Assembly: GCA_030686995.1 (NCBI GenBank)
Contig: JARVZY010002418.1
Coordinates: 52,001 to 116,000, forward strand
DNA: 64,000 nucleotides
Reading direction: 5' to 3'
Source of the DNA: Artemisia argyi
Lineage: Eukaryota > Streptophyta > Magnoliopsida > Asterales > Asteraceae
The notes beneath the pieces were generated by a model. That model searched no databases. It saw nothing but the letters and a program-made list of their open reading frames with translations, and had not been told where the DNA came from. Position numbers and translations under genes: made by a program. Position 1 is the stretch's first letter. Each line of letters starts with the position of its first letter. Shown here one piece after another: positions 1-11,708 of the stretch.

Positions 1-552
1 TAAGTTTTAGAAATTATTTTTTATAAGTTTTTAGTTTAATTTGTATTGTTTATCATTTTTAGTTTAATTTTAATTAAATAGTTAAATAATTTTTAATTAA
101 ATAATTAATAATAAATAATATAATAATCTAAAAAATAATTTTCTTTTTAATTTAATTTTATTTTAAGTTAAAGTTTATAGAATTTTCATTTTTAACCCTT
201 GTAGTTTATTTTTCTTAAAACTCACCTTTTTCTCAGTACGCAATCGCGTCTGATTTTAATTTGGTGTACGTTTTAAATACCTAGGTTTCACGTAATCATT
301 CCATTAGCTTATTTAAGTTATTTTAAGTTGTAAAACCCTAGTTAAACACACACACACACACACTTTTATACCTTTCCTGTTCACATTCACTCGATCGCAG
401 ATTCGTTTTTAATACCATCACAACCTCGTTGGGACTTACGACCCGGGAAAACACTGTATTCCTCGGAAGCATTTGTCTTGATTAGTTTGACTTTACTATT
501 GACCATTCACAAGTGGTTGAGAAATAAAAGATAACTAGTTTAAGGCGAATCA
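1..552 (+). repeat. 5' LTR of A1 (3' end only)
   Basis: Nearly identical to 7456-8003, including a CA microsatellite (349-361 here, 7801-7814 there) and the terminal stretch ending AATCA. The few differences suggest a fairly recent insertion. Five bases separate the LTR end from the primer site. Confidence 0.9.
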
Positions 553-557
553 AAATT

Positions 558-577
558 TGGCGCCGCTGCCGGGGAGG
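558..577 (+). promoter_or_regulatory. Primer binding site of A1 (tRNA-Asp type)
   Basis: TGGCGCCGCTGCCGGGGA is complementary to the 3' end of plant tRNA-Asp apart from about one base. The same site occurs in A2 at 49115. Confidence 0.8.
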
Positions 578-878
578 TTGTGCGCTTATTTTAAACGATT
601 TTGCGTATTTGTGAACCTGAATACACGTTCATTGTATATTTATCCATCCTTGTTCATACTATTATCATATAAAACCAAAAACAGTTCCCGAAAACTTTTT
701 AAAATCAGTTTTCAACGAACACAAAAACCCAAAAATATTTTCCTTCTTATTAGTACTACAAAAATTTTCAAAAATACCAAAAATATTCACCTTTACACCC
801 CTACCTATTTGATTCTTCATTTCTCATCCCAAAACCTTTTGATTCTACATTCTTCCACTTATCTCATAATTGATTCTA

Positions 879-3098
879 ATGGCATCTCTCGATGACGATT
901 TCTTTAAACAAAGGGCCTGTAAAAGCAAAGTTGAAAAACTTGTGGCCTTGTCAAAGATATCGAGATGTCATGTTGATTATGATAGACCATCGATTCATAT
1001 TCCCTCTCCAGTGAGGGGAATGGAACGAGAAACCGAGGTGACAAAGGACCTTGTACTTTCCTCTGACGATGGAGGTGCTAAATACGTCCAAACCACGGTT
1101 GTCCAAAAACCTGAGCTCACAAATACTCCTAAACCTTCAAGAATCAATCCTGATCTTTCACGGTTTATGGTTAAAAGTTTGTCAAGCAAACGTACAGAGC
1201 TTAGGGCAGTGACTGAAAAGAACGACTTACCAAATCTTCACGTTTATCAAGAACCAAAACCTGAGACCATAACGGAAGTGGTGGAAATTCCTAGCTCTCA
1301 GAGCACACCACTTGTCCCACCTCCAGATTTTGTCCCTTGTGGCGGTTGTGGTGAGCCTCTTTTCGGTTTTCCATGTCGTTGGTGTACATGTGTACAATGT
1401 GGTAATGATATTCAAAATGGGAGTTGTTTGTTTTGTAGGTCGAGTAATTCATTTGCTTATGATCCTAATCAAAACTCATTCAACGACTCCTCAAATTTTT
1501 CCAACTACCCATCACATTCATACGAGCAAGAATCATATTATCCAAATATCAATGATGCTTCGTATCAAAATACACTAAGCCAGACTCAACAGTTTTACTG
1601 TTATGAGTACTGTGGAGGTCCACACTTTAGCTCTGATTGTCAAACAAGGAATCCATTTCCTTGTAACAATTACGACTATTCGTTTCAAGACCCACCTCCA
1701 CAGTGCCAAATAAACCAAGCAACTCCTCACATCCAGCAAGACCCTTGTCTAGAGATTCTTGAGAAACTTAAAGACCTTAAGGAGGAGTTGTCTAATATGT
1801 CGTCTCACATTGCACAAAGTTTTTCTTGTGTATATTGTGGGGGTCCTCATAATGATGATTAATGTCAACCTTCCGGTTTTGACACATCCACACCCCTACA
1901 GTCTCCACTCACTCAATATTCTCGTGATAAATCTATCACGGAATTACTTGCTGAAAAACATGCTGCTAGAGACGAAAGAGGCATGGAAGAATTACTGGTC
2001 TTAGAACAAGCAGCTATAACACGTACCAAATTTCAAAATGCTGTTTTTCTCGATGAGGATGATGAATGTGATGATACCTCATCATGTTCATCAGTTGAGA
2101 CTTCGTCCATGTATATGCAGGGAGAAAAGAATATAACTGAATCACCAGCAGTAGAAATAATGGAACTTGTAGACCCCATTACTGCTAGTCCTTCTCAACT
2201 CCCTAAGTATGATGTTATCACACCCGAGGTTCCCACTCACTCTCTGAACATGGGGGACGAGCATCTTGACACTGTTCCTGCAAAGGAATTGGACGAATTC
2301 ATAAAGTCTAGTGTTGAGAACCTTGTCCCAATCCCAAGTGAGTCACAGGGAATTCTTGATCATGTGTGTGATATTCCTCCCCCTCTTGTCTTTCCAAATA
2401 ATCATACTGAGATGTTCTCTGATTCTGATGAGAACTATTCTTTATCTTGTGGAGACATAAGTTATGTGGGGGAATTACCTTCTGAGCTTGTCAACTCAGA
2501 AGAAGAGAATGAGGAAGAAATCATTCAAGACGAATCTCTTCGTCTTACATTATTAAATGCTAATCTTCTCATTTCTACAATCGAGGCTTTTAATGAAAAG
2601 CCTATTTCATCTCCTATCCCCGTCAAGGATAGTGAGATTTTGATCAATGATTCTATTCCTGAATTGCAAACGTTCCATTTTGATCAAACGGAAGAGAAGA
2701 TAAGTGGTATTACCATTTCTCATTCTTATAATTCTTTTCCCGTTTATGAATCATTTACTATTGAGGAGTTCCCAAGTGAATTCACTCAAATCAATCCCGA
2801 ATACGAATCATTCACCTTTGAGGAGTTCTCCTGTGAACTCACTCATATCATATCTCCACCGGAGTATGATAAATTCTATTTTGATCTAGACATACCCATA
2901 ATATGTCTTGATCAAACGAGCTTAAATGAGGAGATTCATGAACCAATGAATTCTCCTATTGATGATGAGGAGTTGGTTATGATTTTCATCATGACTTTCT
3001 TTCTTTTCTTCATATATCCCGTGGCTTATCCTATTCTTCACTCTTTCGGGAGTGAAGACATTATCTTTGATCCCGGCATTCTCATTTATAAATTATGA
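879..3098 (+). pseudogene. ORF-X of A1: zinc-knuckle and hydrophobic-tail protein, one in-frame stop
   Basis: The first ATG is at 879. The frame stays open to TAA at 1861 and continues in the same frame to 3098, so a single stop splits it. Cysteine clusters of CX2C type appear, among them CYEYCGGPHFSSDC and, just before the stop, CVYCGGPHNDD, both close to the CX2CX3HX4C zinc knuckle. The middle is acidic and rich in Ser and Pro. The C-terminus carries a hydrophobic stretch (about 2970-3045) that could be a membrane segment. Relative to A2 a 2-base loss near 3090 truncates the last 35 or so residues. From memory, similar ORFs are common in Anthemideae genome annotations as retrotransposon-associated hypothetical proteins; their function is unknown to me. 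Confidence 0.72.
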
Positions 3099-3333
3099 GC
3101 CGGTTACTTGTCTCATCGGTGTGGAACTTTCACGTGCTTCAAATGTTTATCCAAACGTCTTGAATGAAAGTCCGATTGAGATTGTCTCTTCCACTTGCTT
3201 CCCCATGGACAAATAAATTCGGGGTCGAGTCAAGCTAGTGACTCGGTAATCAAAAACATTAGCATGTATATAGGTTTTCACCCGTGTGTAACACCCTAGT
3301 GTGGGAGAGATGCCCCACATGTTGTATATATCT

Positions 3334-3367
<34 letters not shown>

Positions 3368-4080
3368 TACATATAGTGATAGCTTCTATTTAAGAAGTTT
3401 TATCTAAAAAATAATTATATGTATATACATCTTCAATAAATAAAGGCTATGTAATATTTCCTTCTTACGTTCTAAGTTCGGTTTAACACCCGGTGCTTTG
3501 AATATTGAGGACAATATTCAGTTCTAAGTGTGGGGGGAGATTCGTTATTCTAACGAATTTAAACACATGTTCCATCAAGAACCCCCATTTTAGCCAAAAT
3601 TTTAAAATTTTTCTCACTTAGAACGCAATAAATGGTATCAATCCTCCATGTCTAACCCACAACAGGATTGGCTAATCCAGGAGCAAACGGTTCTTGGTAA
3701 AGATAACTCAAACCCGTTTATGGCTTGCAATTTGCCAAAAATTGTATGGTTCCTCAACTCCCCATTATCCTCAAAAGCTAATGAGTTGGCTAGCCCGCAA
3801 GATTATGGCTTGTGGTAAAGGCTGTGGAAAAACCATAATTGGTAATCAGCTCACCAAGATGTTGACTATTCCATCAAGAGTTGGCTAGTCCAGAAGCAAA
3901 CGGCTTTTGGTAAAGACTAATCAAATCCGTTGACAGCTGGTGGTTTGCTCAAAATCACACGGTTATCAGGTGTGCCATAGTTCTTACACCTGGCTACTCC
4001 AGAAGTGATGGCTTTTGGTAAAGAGTTTTTCAAATCCATTAAGTTTTTCTCAATAGATTGCTAGGGACTAGCAATAGTTT
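3099..4080 (+). repeat. A1 3' untranslated region with four imperfect repeats
   Basis: This holds the out-of-frame tail of ORF-X, an A-tract (3339-3365), and an 'attgaggacaatattcag' stretch followed by a purine tract near 3526, typical of gypsy 3' regions. Repeats of the form TTGGCTAGTCCAGAAGCAAACGGCTTTTGGTAAAG follow, starting near 3668, 3786, 3881 and 3991. Tandem repeats in the 3' UTR are known in Athila/Tat-type elements. No gene seen. Confidence 0.65.
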
Positions 4081-4092
4081 AGTGTGGGGGAT
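4081..4092 (+). promoter_or_regulatory. Polypurine tract of A1
   Basis: AGTGTGGGGGAT lies directly before the 3' LTR start TGATGAGTG at 4093, the expected position for priming plus-strand DNA. Confidence 0.75.
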
Positions 4093-7000
4093 TGATGAGT
4101 GTCTAAATACTCATCATTTTATATCAATCTGAGCTGCCAAAACATACAAAAACACTCAAATATGCATCATAATACTTAAAATATCTTAAAGGTGTGTTTT
4201 ATATGTTTCAAATGCAAAATGTGCAAAAACAGATGAAAAATGTACAAAGTTTGCATAATTGGCAGTTTCAGTCCCTCAAGTTTCATAAATTGGCAAAACT
4301 AGTCCCTGGTTATTCTAAAAACATGAAAAAGTCATCAAATGTCCTTTTTAATCATAAAATTACATATTTAGTCCTTTGGTGCAAAGTTTCATAAAATTAC
4401 AAGTTTAGTCCCTGTACTTTGGAAATTGACAGAAATGGTCCCTGGGATGTAAAAACTTTGAGAAAATCAATTTTGGTCCTTATACTAATAATCTTTTGCA
4501 GGAATGGTCCTTGGTGATAAGTTTGGTGAAATTACATAATCAGTCCCTGAAGTTTGGTGAATTGGCAAAAATAGTCCCCGGTATTTAAAAAATTGAAAAA
4601 CATCAAAAATACCCTTGTACTATTCACCCTTGTCAAGTTTGGTCCCTATAAGAACTTTGATAAACTTACAAAACCAAACCTCAACTTTACCTAAATTACA
4701 AAATTGGTCCTTGTGCATAAAATAAACCAACCGGATCCTATTATAATACCTAATCCAAACTAAACTAAATACCAAGCCCACCCTTTATTTAATTCCCCAA
4801 GCCCATGTGATTTTTTGGCCCACTAAACAAAAGCCCACCCAGTGTTTATTAAACACTGGGTCAACGCCCGGTCAAAACACCAAAACCACCCCAGCCGTAC
4901 CCTTTTTCCCTCCCAAAATACCACCACCACTCAGACCACCATACCACCCTCCACCTCACCGGTTTCTTGCTCCCCACTCTCACCACCTCATCCTCCACCT
5001 CACCACAACCTTCCAAACTAAATTAAACCCCTAAAAGTCTCTCCACGCAACCACAGCTGACACCCATGACTTTGGCGCCAAGAAATTATTTAAAGGTCAA
5101 GATGGAACCAAGTGATCCAATGGTTGTAAATTGTGGTGGGAAAGGTCAAGTGGGTCCCACTTGACTCAAAAAATTGCTACAAAAGAGAAGAGAAGCTGTG
5201 ATGAAAGATAATTAGATTAGGTTTAGTTAAATTAGGTCGTAGGTAGTATAAACTTCAATATCAGTTGTAATTTAAATAAAAGTAAGCTTGTATCAGTTAA
5301 ATTTAATGTATTACAATCTTTAATCAAAGTAATTTCAAGTTTCAGTTACTATTCTCAGTTTATGCATTTTTCTTGAATTCTCAAAAATCTCAAGTTGTTA
5401 TCTGTTGTTGTTAGTTGTTGTTAAGGGTGTTCATAAGCTTATATAAGCTCTGACAAAGCTCACATAAGTTTCAGAATACCTTAATTATAAGTCTCACTTT
5501 ATAAATAGATAAATACCAAAAATTCCAATAAATAAATAGAAAATAAAAAAAATAGAAGGAAGAAAGGAAGATGGACTGAGCAAGGTTTGATTTGAAGTGA
5601 TTGGGTAATAGAAACCTTGTGGAAGGTTGTTAGGGTGATTCTCAGTTCATGTTCTCATCTCAATCCATTTTGTAAGCTTTTGCATTAATTTTTCATATAA
5701 CTGTCTCAGTTGTCTAATTGCTTAAGTTCTTGTGTTTTTATGCTTATGTGTTGTTGTTAAGATAATATAAAGCTTAATATAGATAGCTAATTAATCAGAT
5801 TTCATTTGTACTTAAAAATTGAAAATTACACAGTGCATGACTCATACTTGACAAATCTGAGGTATCTACTTGTGTTGTGATTGATTTATGTTCATCTGAT
5901 CTTCTATAACCATAATATAGTATTTGGGATCATTTTTATGGATTAGAATATTGTTTAGCTTTGAGAATCACCTAAGACAGTCCAATAAGGAGTGTTTGGC
6001 TTTGCTTGTTTCAGTTGGTATTTGGATGTTTAAGTGGTTGTTCTTAAATCAGTTAACATACATTAGGTCTAGGTAAGTCTAACCAAGTTTAAAAATCAGG
6101 CCTTATACAACCAAAAGTCAAAATCCATTACCAAATCCCTTGACAGTTAACTGTCAAGGATTTGGGATCTCATACCCATCACATTAGCTTATATCCATTA
6201 GTTATAGCTTAATTTAGGTTAGTTATAGCTTAAAACAACTTAATTAATCAGTAGTAAGTGCTAGAAGTTCATAAAAGTCAAACTATCAAGTTTTACTAAA
6301 AAGTCAAATTCACACTTCTCAGATTTTTCCAATATTTGGGAGAATTGTTTAGAATTTAGGAATTGGACCTAGGCCTTGCAATTTGTTTCTATTAATAGCC
6401 TACCAGCTCTAGTTTAAGTTCTCAATCAGCTTATATTTTTAGTAATTTTCTACTGGGTCCCACTCAAGCCCTAAACACACTTGCAGGGAGAACATCTCCC
6501 CTGCACACCAGTTCAGTCACTCACCACCACCACTTTGGTGGTGTTTTGTGACCATCTCAGTGGGTCCCACACCCCTTAGTTAGGTTTTTCCAACCCCCCT
6601 CCTAGTAGAGATCCTAGATTGACCTTTGGCTTGACCTGGTACTCAGTGGACCCCACCTAGAAAGACCCATAAACTTTGTCCCCATTCTGTGTTGCTTTGG
6701 AGTTTTGGATTAGCTTATTTTGATTTACCAGCTTATCTACTGAGCTTATTTGATCAAGTTATAAAATTATTGTTTTTACAAAAGTTAGTTATTTTTAAGT
6801 ATAAAATAGATTTGTAAAATAAAATTCAAGAAAAAAAAATATAAAATTAAGTGATAGTTTCTATTTAATATAATTTAATTTTAATTTTCATTTTTAGATT
6901 TTAATTAAGAAAGTTGTGTTTTTATATTTTTTTATTAATTTACTTATAGGTTAAAGTAATTTAAATAATTTTCTTAGATTTTTATATTGTCATTTGATAT

Positions 7001-8003
7001 TAATTAGAATTAAAAATAGTTTTATTATTAATTAATCAATAAATAAGTTTTAAATAGCATAATTAGTTTTTACATAGTAACACCTATATTTTATATTTTT
7101 CCTAGCTTCTATAAGTCATAAGATAATTTTAGAAATTTTCTTGTGATTTATACTGTTCATTTAATAGTTTTTATAATTTAAATAGTTTAAATAGTAATTA
7201 AATAATAATTAGAATAATAATTAGTAAACTAGTTTAAAAATACATAAAATAAAGTTTTTATAATTTTTTAGGATTCCTGTGATGGTTAATTAGATTTATA
7301 AATTTTTCCATAATTTTCTAAGTTGATTTAGTATTATTTGTAATTTAAAATAGTTTAAATAGTTTAATTAATATAAATAGTTTTTAATTAATAAAAAGCT
7401 TATAAAAAGACAAAAACATTTATTTTTATTTTTTATACTTTCTTCAAGTTCATTTTAAGTTTTAGAAATTATTTTTTATAAGTTTTTAGTTTAATTTGTA
7501 TTGTTTATCATTTTTAGTTTAATTTTAATTAAATAGTTAAATAATTTTTAATTAAATAATTAATAATAAATAATATAATAATCTAAAAAATAGTTTTCTT
7601 TTTAATTTAATTTTATTTTAAGTTAAAGTTTATAGAATTTTCATTTTTAACCCTTGTAGTTTATTTTTCTTAAAACTCACCTTTTTCTCAGTACGCAATC
7701 GCGTCTGATTTTAATTTGGTGTACGTTTTAAATACCTAGGTTTCACGTAATCATTCCATTAGCTTATTTAAGTTATTTTAAGTTGTAAAACCCTAGTTAA
7801 ACACACACACACACTTTTATACCTTTCCTGTTCACATTCACTCGATCGCAGATTCGTTTTTAATACCATCACAACCTCGTTGGGACTTACGACCCGGGAA
7901 AACACTGTATTCCTCGGAAGCATTTGTCTTGATTAGTTTGACTTTACTATCGACCATTCACAAGTGGTTGAGAAATAAAAGATAACTAGTTTAAGGCGAA
8001 TCA
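4093..8003 (+). repeat. 3' LTR of A1, 3.9 kb
   Basis: Begins TGATGAGTG and ends AATCA. The first 700 bases hold short degenerate units containing GTCCCTGG or GTCCTT at roughly 30-45 base spacing. The middle is AT-rich and the last 550 bases match the window start. A2's LTR at 45075-49109 is the same family. Short open frames inside (near 4194 and 4807) are judged fortuitous. No gene seen. Confidence 0.88.
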
Positions 8004-8147
8004 AAAGGCTTGGAAGATAATCAGGCTTGGTGGAGGATCAGAAGTGTGCAAAAGTTTTTAGAAATTGATAAGAAAAAATGACAGAGAAGATTTAGACAAA
8101 TTATGGGAGTTGGTTAAAAAAAACTCAAAACAATCAAGAAGCCAGAT

Positions 8148-8471
8148 TTGAAAGTGCAAGAGCTGTGGGTTGAGTTACACAAGTTATATGAACCTGATCC
8201 AGCTGATATCTATTGGAACTTCCCAATTTATGATCTCTCAACTTCATGGAAGTTTTATGATAGCTGCCATGTACATCAGTTATCAACACAAGGTGGAGTT
8301 GATGTTTTTATGCTTGCAAAAAAAGAGTATCCTTTGAGTGCTAATTTACTTGCTGTGATGATATCTAAAAAGATCATATGTGAAGAAATTACAGAGGTAG
8401 TTAAAGATCTCATTGAGAGAATTCGTGCTCAGTATGAGAGACAAATGCAAGAACGGAATAAAAGAAGATAA
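8148..8471 (+). pseudogene. Relic of a Ty1-copia polyprotein C-terminal tail
   Basis: 107 codons ending in TAA at 8469, with no ATG near the start. The order ELWVELxxLYEPDP, WKFYDSCHVHQLST, VDVFMLAKKEYPLS, AVMISKKI resembles, from memory, the tail found after RNase H in many Asteraceae copia polyproteins (WKLYDTCGVHHVST ... IFMLVEKDYPL). The rest of the polyprotein would lie upstream, beyond A1. Role of the tail is unknown. This is inference from motif order only. Confidence 0.55.
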
Positions 8472-9339
8472 GGTGTTTGGAGGTAGCAGGGGTGTAGCTT
8501 CTCTGTTTTCATTAAATAGAGAATTGTAGCTTCTCTGTTGTTTGTACAAAAGTTACTAATGCTATTATTAAGTTACTACTGCTATTACAATAGTTTTTGT
8601 GTAATTTAGCCTATTGTAATGGATTTAGACTCCAAAAAGTCAAGCTTTTCTATGGCAATGAAAAAATTTGTAGTTTTCACTAATATATCTACTTGCACGC
8701 AACATAATTAATAATATAACATTAAAATTGATTAAAAAAACATAACATGACATGATAAAAACATAACATTAAAATTCAAAGGAACATAACATGGTTGATA
8801 AAAAACATTGAAAGAAACTCTAAAGTCCCTTGAAAAATGCGTGCTTGTTGAAAAGCTTGTGCTTCGCTTCGGCAATCTTCTTCTTCAATTCCAAAAGCTC
8901 GATAACGTCGGACTTTTGAAGCTTCTTAAAATATTCCAAGCACTTGAACATCTGCACCGAAGGACGCACAAGTTTCATTTCAGTCATGTACTTGTTCCTT
9001 TGAATAACAATATCAAGCAACATTAATTTATGCCTAGCAACATTAAGTTATGCCAAGCAGCATTAACATAATTAAAGTAGATTACAACTACTTCATTTCG
9101 TTTAACTTGATGTTTTAACTTTATTTCATTTATAAATACAAGAATTTTAATTAGATTATAACTTTTACATTATAGTTTTAAATGATTGTTACAAACATTT
9201 AAAACTACAATATTAAAACAACAAATCTTTGTAAATTTTTAAAAAATAAAATAATCCTATCTAAATTCATTTTACAACTAACTAAATCTATTTTTAGGTA
9301 ATGATTAACATAATTTAAGTAGACTACAACAACTTCATT
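8472..9339. other. Non-coding, AT-rich interval
   Basis: Contains a short duplication (GTAGCTTCTCTGTT near 8495 and 8527) and repeated AAAACATAACAT units (8740-8800). A 67-codon minus-strand frame at 8820-9023 is lysine- and leucine-rich with coiled-coil character; I do not recognise it and do not call it a gene. Confidence 0.4.
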
Positions 9340-10145
9340 TATGTTACAAGGATAAATGTGTACATGGTTAATGGTCACATATAATACCCTTATAACGTGG
9401 CCATAATCATGATTTAGATATACATTTGTGATATGGTGTGACTATTGTAAAGCCTAAAGTCACATGATCGTGCTACAAATATATGTGACTATACACATTA
9501 GGATTTGGAAAGCAAACACACACTAAACTTTAGACACACATATTAACTTACGTGACCATATGTATCAAATTTTTGTTATGCTTAATCATGTTTGTATGGT
9601 TTAGTGTGACCATATATGACATTTGGTCACACTCTTCAAGTATGTGACATATATTTGTCACTCTTAAATGCATATAGTGACTAACGTTTCAAACTGAATT
9701 TTTAGTTGTCACACATTTCAAATTCATATGTGGCTAACTATTCAGCAAAGAATAGGAGTCAGGTTTATATAATGTGTGACAAACTTGACTATATAATTGA
9801 GCCACATACGCAAGTACTTCATGTGACCATATATCTTTTTTAGTCACACTGTTCAATTGTATGACATATATTTCTCACATATGTATATCTATAGTGTGAC
9901 TAATGTTTCGAGCTGATTTGTATCAGTCACACGTCCTGAATTAAAAGTGACTAAAATGTCAAAAAATATTTACCAGTTACCCTCTAGTCACATATATACA
10001 CCAATGTGTGACATATATTTTACGAAATGGTCACACAAGTCGGATCAAGTGTGGCTATTTATTTAAGGCTGGTACATTTAGTCACGTAAATATGTTGCTG
10101 TGTGACCATTTGAAATACGCTATGTGTGACGAAAGGCCAAATCTG
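9340..10145. repeat. TGTGAC-rich repeat block
   Basis: About twenty copies of GTGTGAC or its complement GTCACAC occur in both orientations, often followed by CATAT or AAT. Dense short subterminal repeats in both orientations are typical of CACTA-type DNA transposon ends, but no CACTA terminus or 3-base target duplication is visible, so the class is not established. The block abuts the copia gag relic at about 10150. Confidence 0.5.
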
Positions 10146-10149
10146 TACT

Positions 10150-11398
10150 AATGTCTACAACTTGACGAGTTGATTGGAAACTTGAAAGTGTATGAAGTGA
10201 TAATAAAGAAAGACTCCAAAATGGTCAAAGGAAAAGGGAGCAAACCAAATTAGTTGCTTTGAAAGCAAAGAAGGACTTTAGTGACGAAGAATGCTCAACC
10301 TCCGAAAGTAATGATGAAGAGTATGCTATGGCCGTAAGAGATTTCAAGAAATTCTTCAAAAGACGAGGAAGATATGTTAGACAACCACTAGATGAAAGAA
10401 AAACATTTCAAAGAAACAAAGACGACAAAATTAGCAAGAATGAAAGAAAGTGCTTCAAGTGTGGAGACCCAAATCATTTTATTGGAGAATGTCCGAAATT
10501 ATCAAGAAGTCAAAACAACAAGGCCTTTGTAGGAGGAGCATGGAGTGTTAATGACAATGATGAAAAAGAAACAACAAAAGAAGAAAAATGTCTCATGGCA
10601 AGGGCTTCCGATGAGGTACGTTCCGAAACCGAATACTATAGTGATGATAATTTATCGTTAGATGAAAAAGATTTAGATAGCGAATATAGTAGATTATGCA
10701 AACTAGGACAAAAAGTCATAGCTAAAAATAAACTACTAAAAAACACCAACAATAAATTAAAGGATGAAATACTTGAATTAAAAATGAAACTACACAACCC
10801 AGAAAAAGGAAAAGAAAGTCTTATAGAATGTAAAAAATGTCTAGTTGTTAAAAATGAGAATGAACAACTTAAGGAAGAAATTACTAGGTTTGAGAAATTT
10901 GAAAATAGTAGCCAATCACTTAGTAAAATAATTAGCACTCAAAGAATATCCAAAGATAAAACCGGGTTAAGATATAACTCAACCGAAGCATCAACTAGTA
11001 AAACTAAAAATATAAAGTTTGAAGGTGAAACTAGAGAACTAAAACCTATAGAGTCAAAACCAAAGTATATACTTTTGAAAGATAGATTAGTACCTATTGC
11101 AAGTGATGAAGAAATTAAAAGCTTGCGTAATTCATCTTTAAAACCCGAAGTCGAACCCCTTAAACCAATAATAAGGTCTAAAACTCCGCCACCTAGAAAA
11201 CCAAATAGTCTTCATCCTAGGTCTAAAACTCCTCAACCTAGAGTAAACCAAAATAGACGAAACATTCACAACAATCATCAAATGTGGAAATTCAATCCTT
11301 GGGGAATGATTCAACCATATATACACCCAAGTCAAATACATAACATGTTTGGACCAAACAACTTTGGTCAAATGAGACAATGGGGACCAACAAGATGA
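10150..11398 (+). pseudogene. Ty1-copia gag, C-terminal part (SIRE/Maximus-like)
   Basis: The uninterrupted frame 10259-11398 starts inside the protein; upstream residues of the type [18 protein letters not shown] are in another frame, so there is at least one frameshift near 10220. A CCHC knuckle [14 protein letters not shown] sits at 10451-10492. Then come an acidic region, a Lys/Glu-rich coiled-coil stretch (10660-10920) and a basic Pro/Arg tail with two [12 protein letters not shown] repeats. From memory this matches the long gag C-terminus of SIRE/Maximus elements of Asteraceae. The N-terminal gag and all of pol are absent. It would have packaged element RNA; here it is a fragment. Confidence 0.68.
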
Positions 11399-11631
11399 AT
11401 TCGTCATACCTTGGCAAACTTGGTTATCTTTTCGCTTCCACACGATCATGCTATCTCTTGAAGACCTTGTTATCATGCCTTTTGAAGACAAAAGGTACAC
11501 ATTTCCTTTTATTTTCTTGTCATGATTGAATGCTTAGTTTAGTATCTAGTTTATATATGTTAAGGTTTCCTTTGTAGTGTCTCATAGCTATTCTACATAT
11601 TTATATACTTATACATATATATATATACCAA

Positions 11632-11633
<2 letters not shown>

Positions 11634-11707
<74 letters not shown>
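11634..11707. repeat. TA dinucleotide microsatellite
   Basis: About 37 uninterrupted TA units, preceded by CCAATC. It may sit at the 5' terminus of the Helitron. Confidence 0.95.

Positions 11708-11708
<1 letters not shown>

Larger units (their letters stand above)
1..8003 (+). mobile_element. Gypsy-type LTR element A1, non-autonomous, 5' LTR cut by window edge
   Basis: The first 552 bases repeat at 7456-8003, so two LTRs bound the element. The right LTR begins TGATGAGTG at 4093 after a purine tract. A primer site matching the 3' end of tRNA-Asp follows the left LTR at 558, as in Athila-type gypsy elements. The only long reading frame is ORF-X (879-3098); there is no gag, protease, reverse transcriptase, RNase H or integrase. 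Element A2 (45075 onward) has the same LTR, primer site and ORF-X but continues into gag, so A1 looks like a deletion derivative dependent on relatives. The left target duplication is outside the window. Confidence 0.88.

Noticed and set aside
557..878. Open frame running through the A1 primer site and leader
   Set aside because: It has no ATG near the primer site and covers a non-coding leader; ORF-X proper starts at 879.
4807..5034. Pro/Thr-rich frame inside the A1 LTR
   Set aside because: Composition follows the local CCACC-rich sequence and the frame is not kept in A2's LTR.
8820..9023. 67-aa minus-strand coiled-coil protein
   Set aside because: Short, with an overlapping frame of similar length on the plus strand and no known motif.
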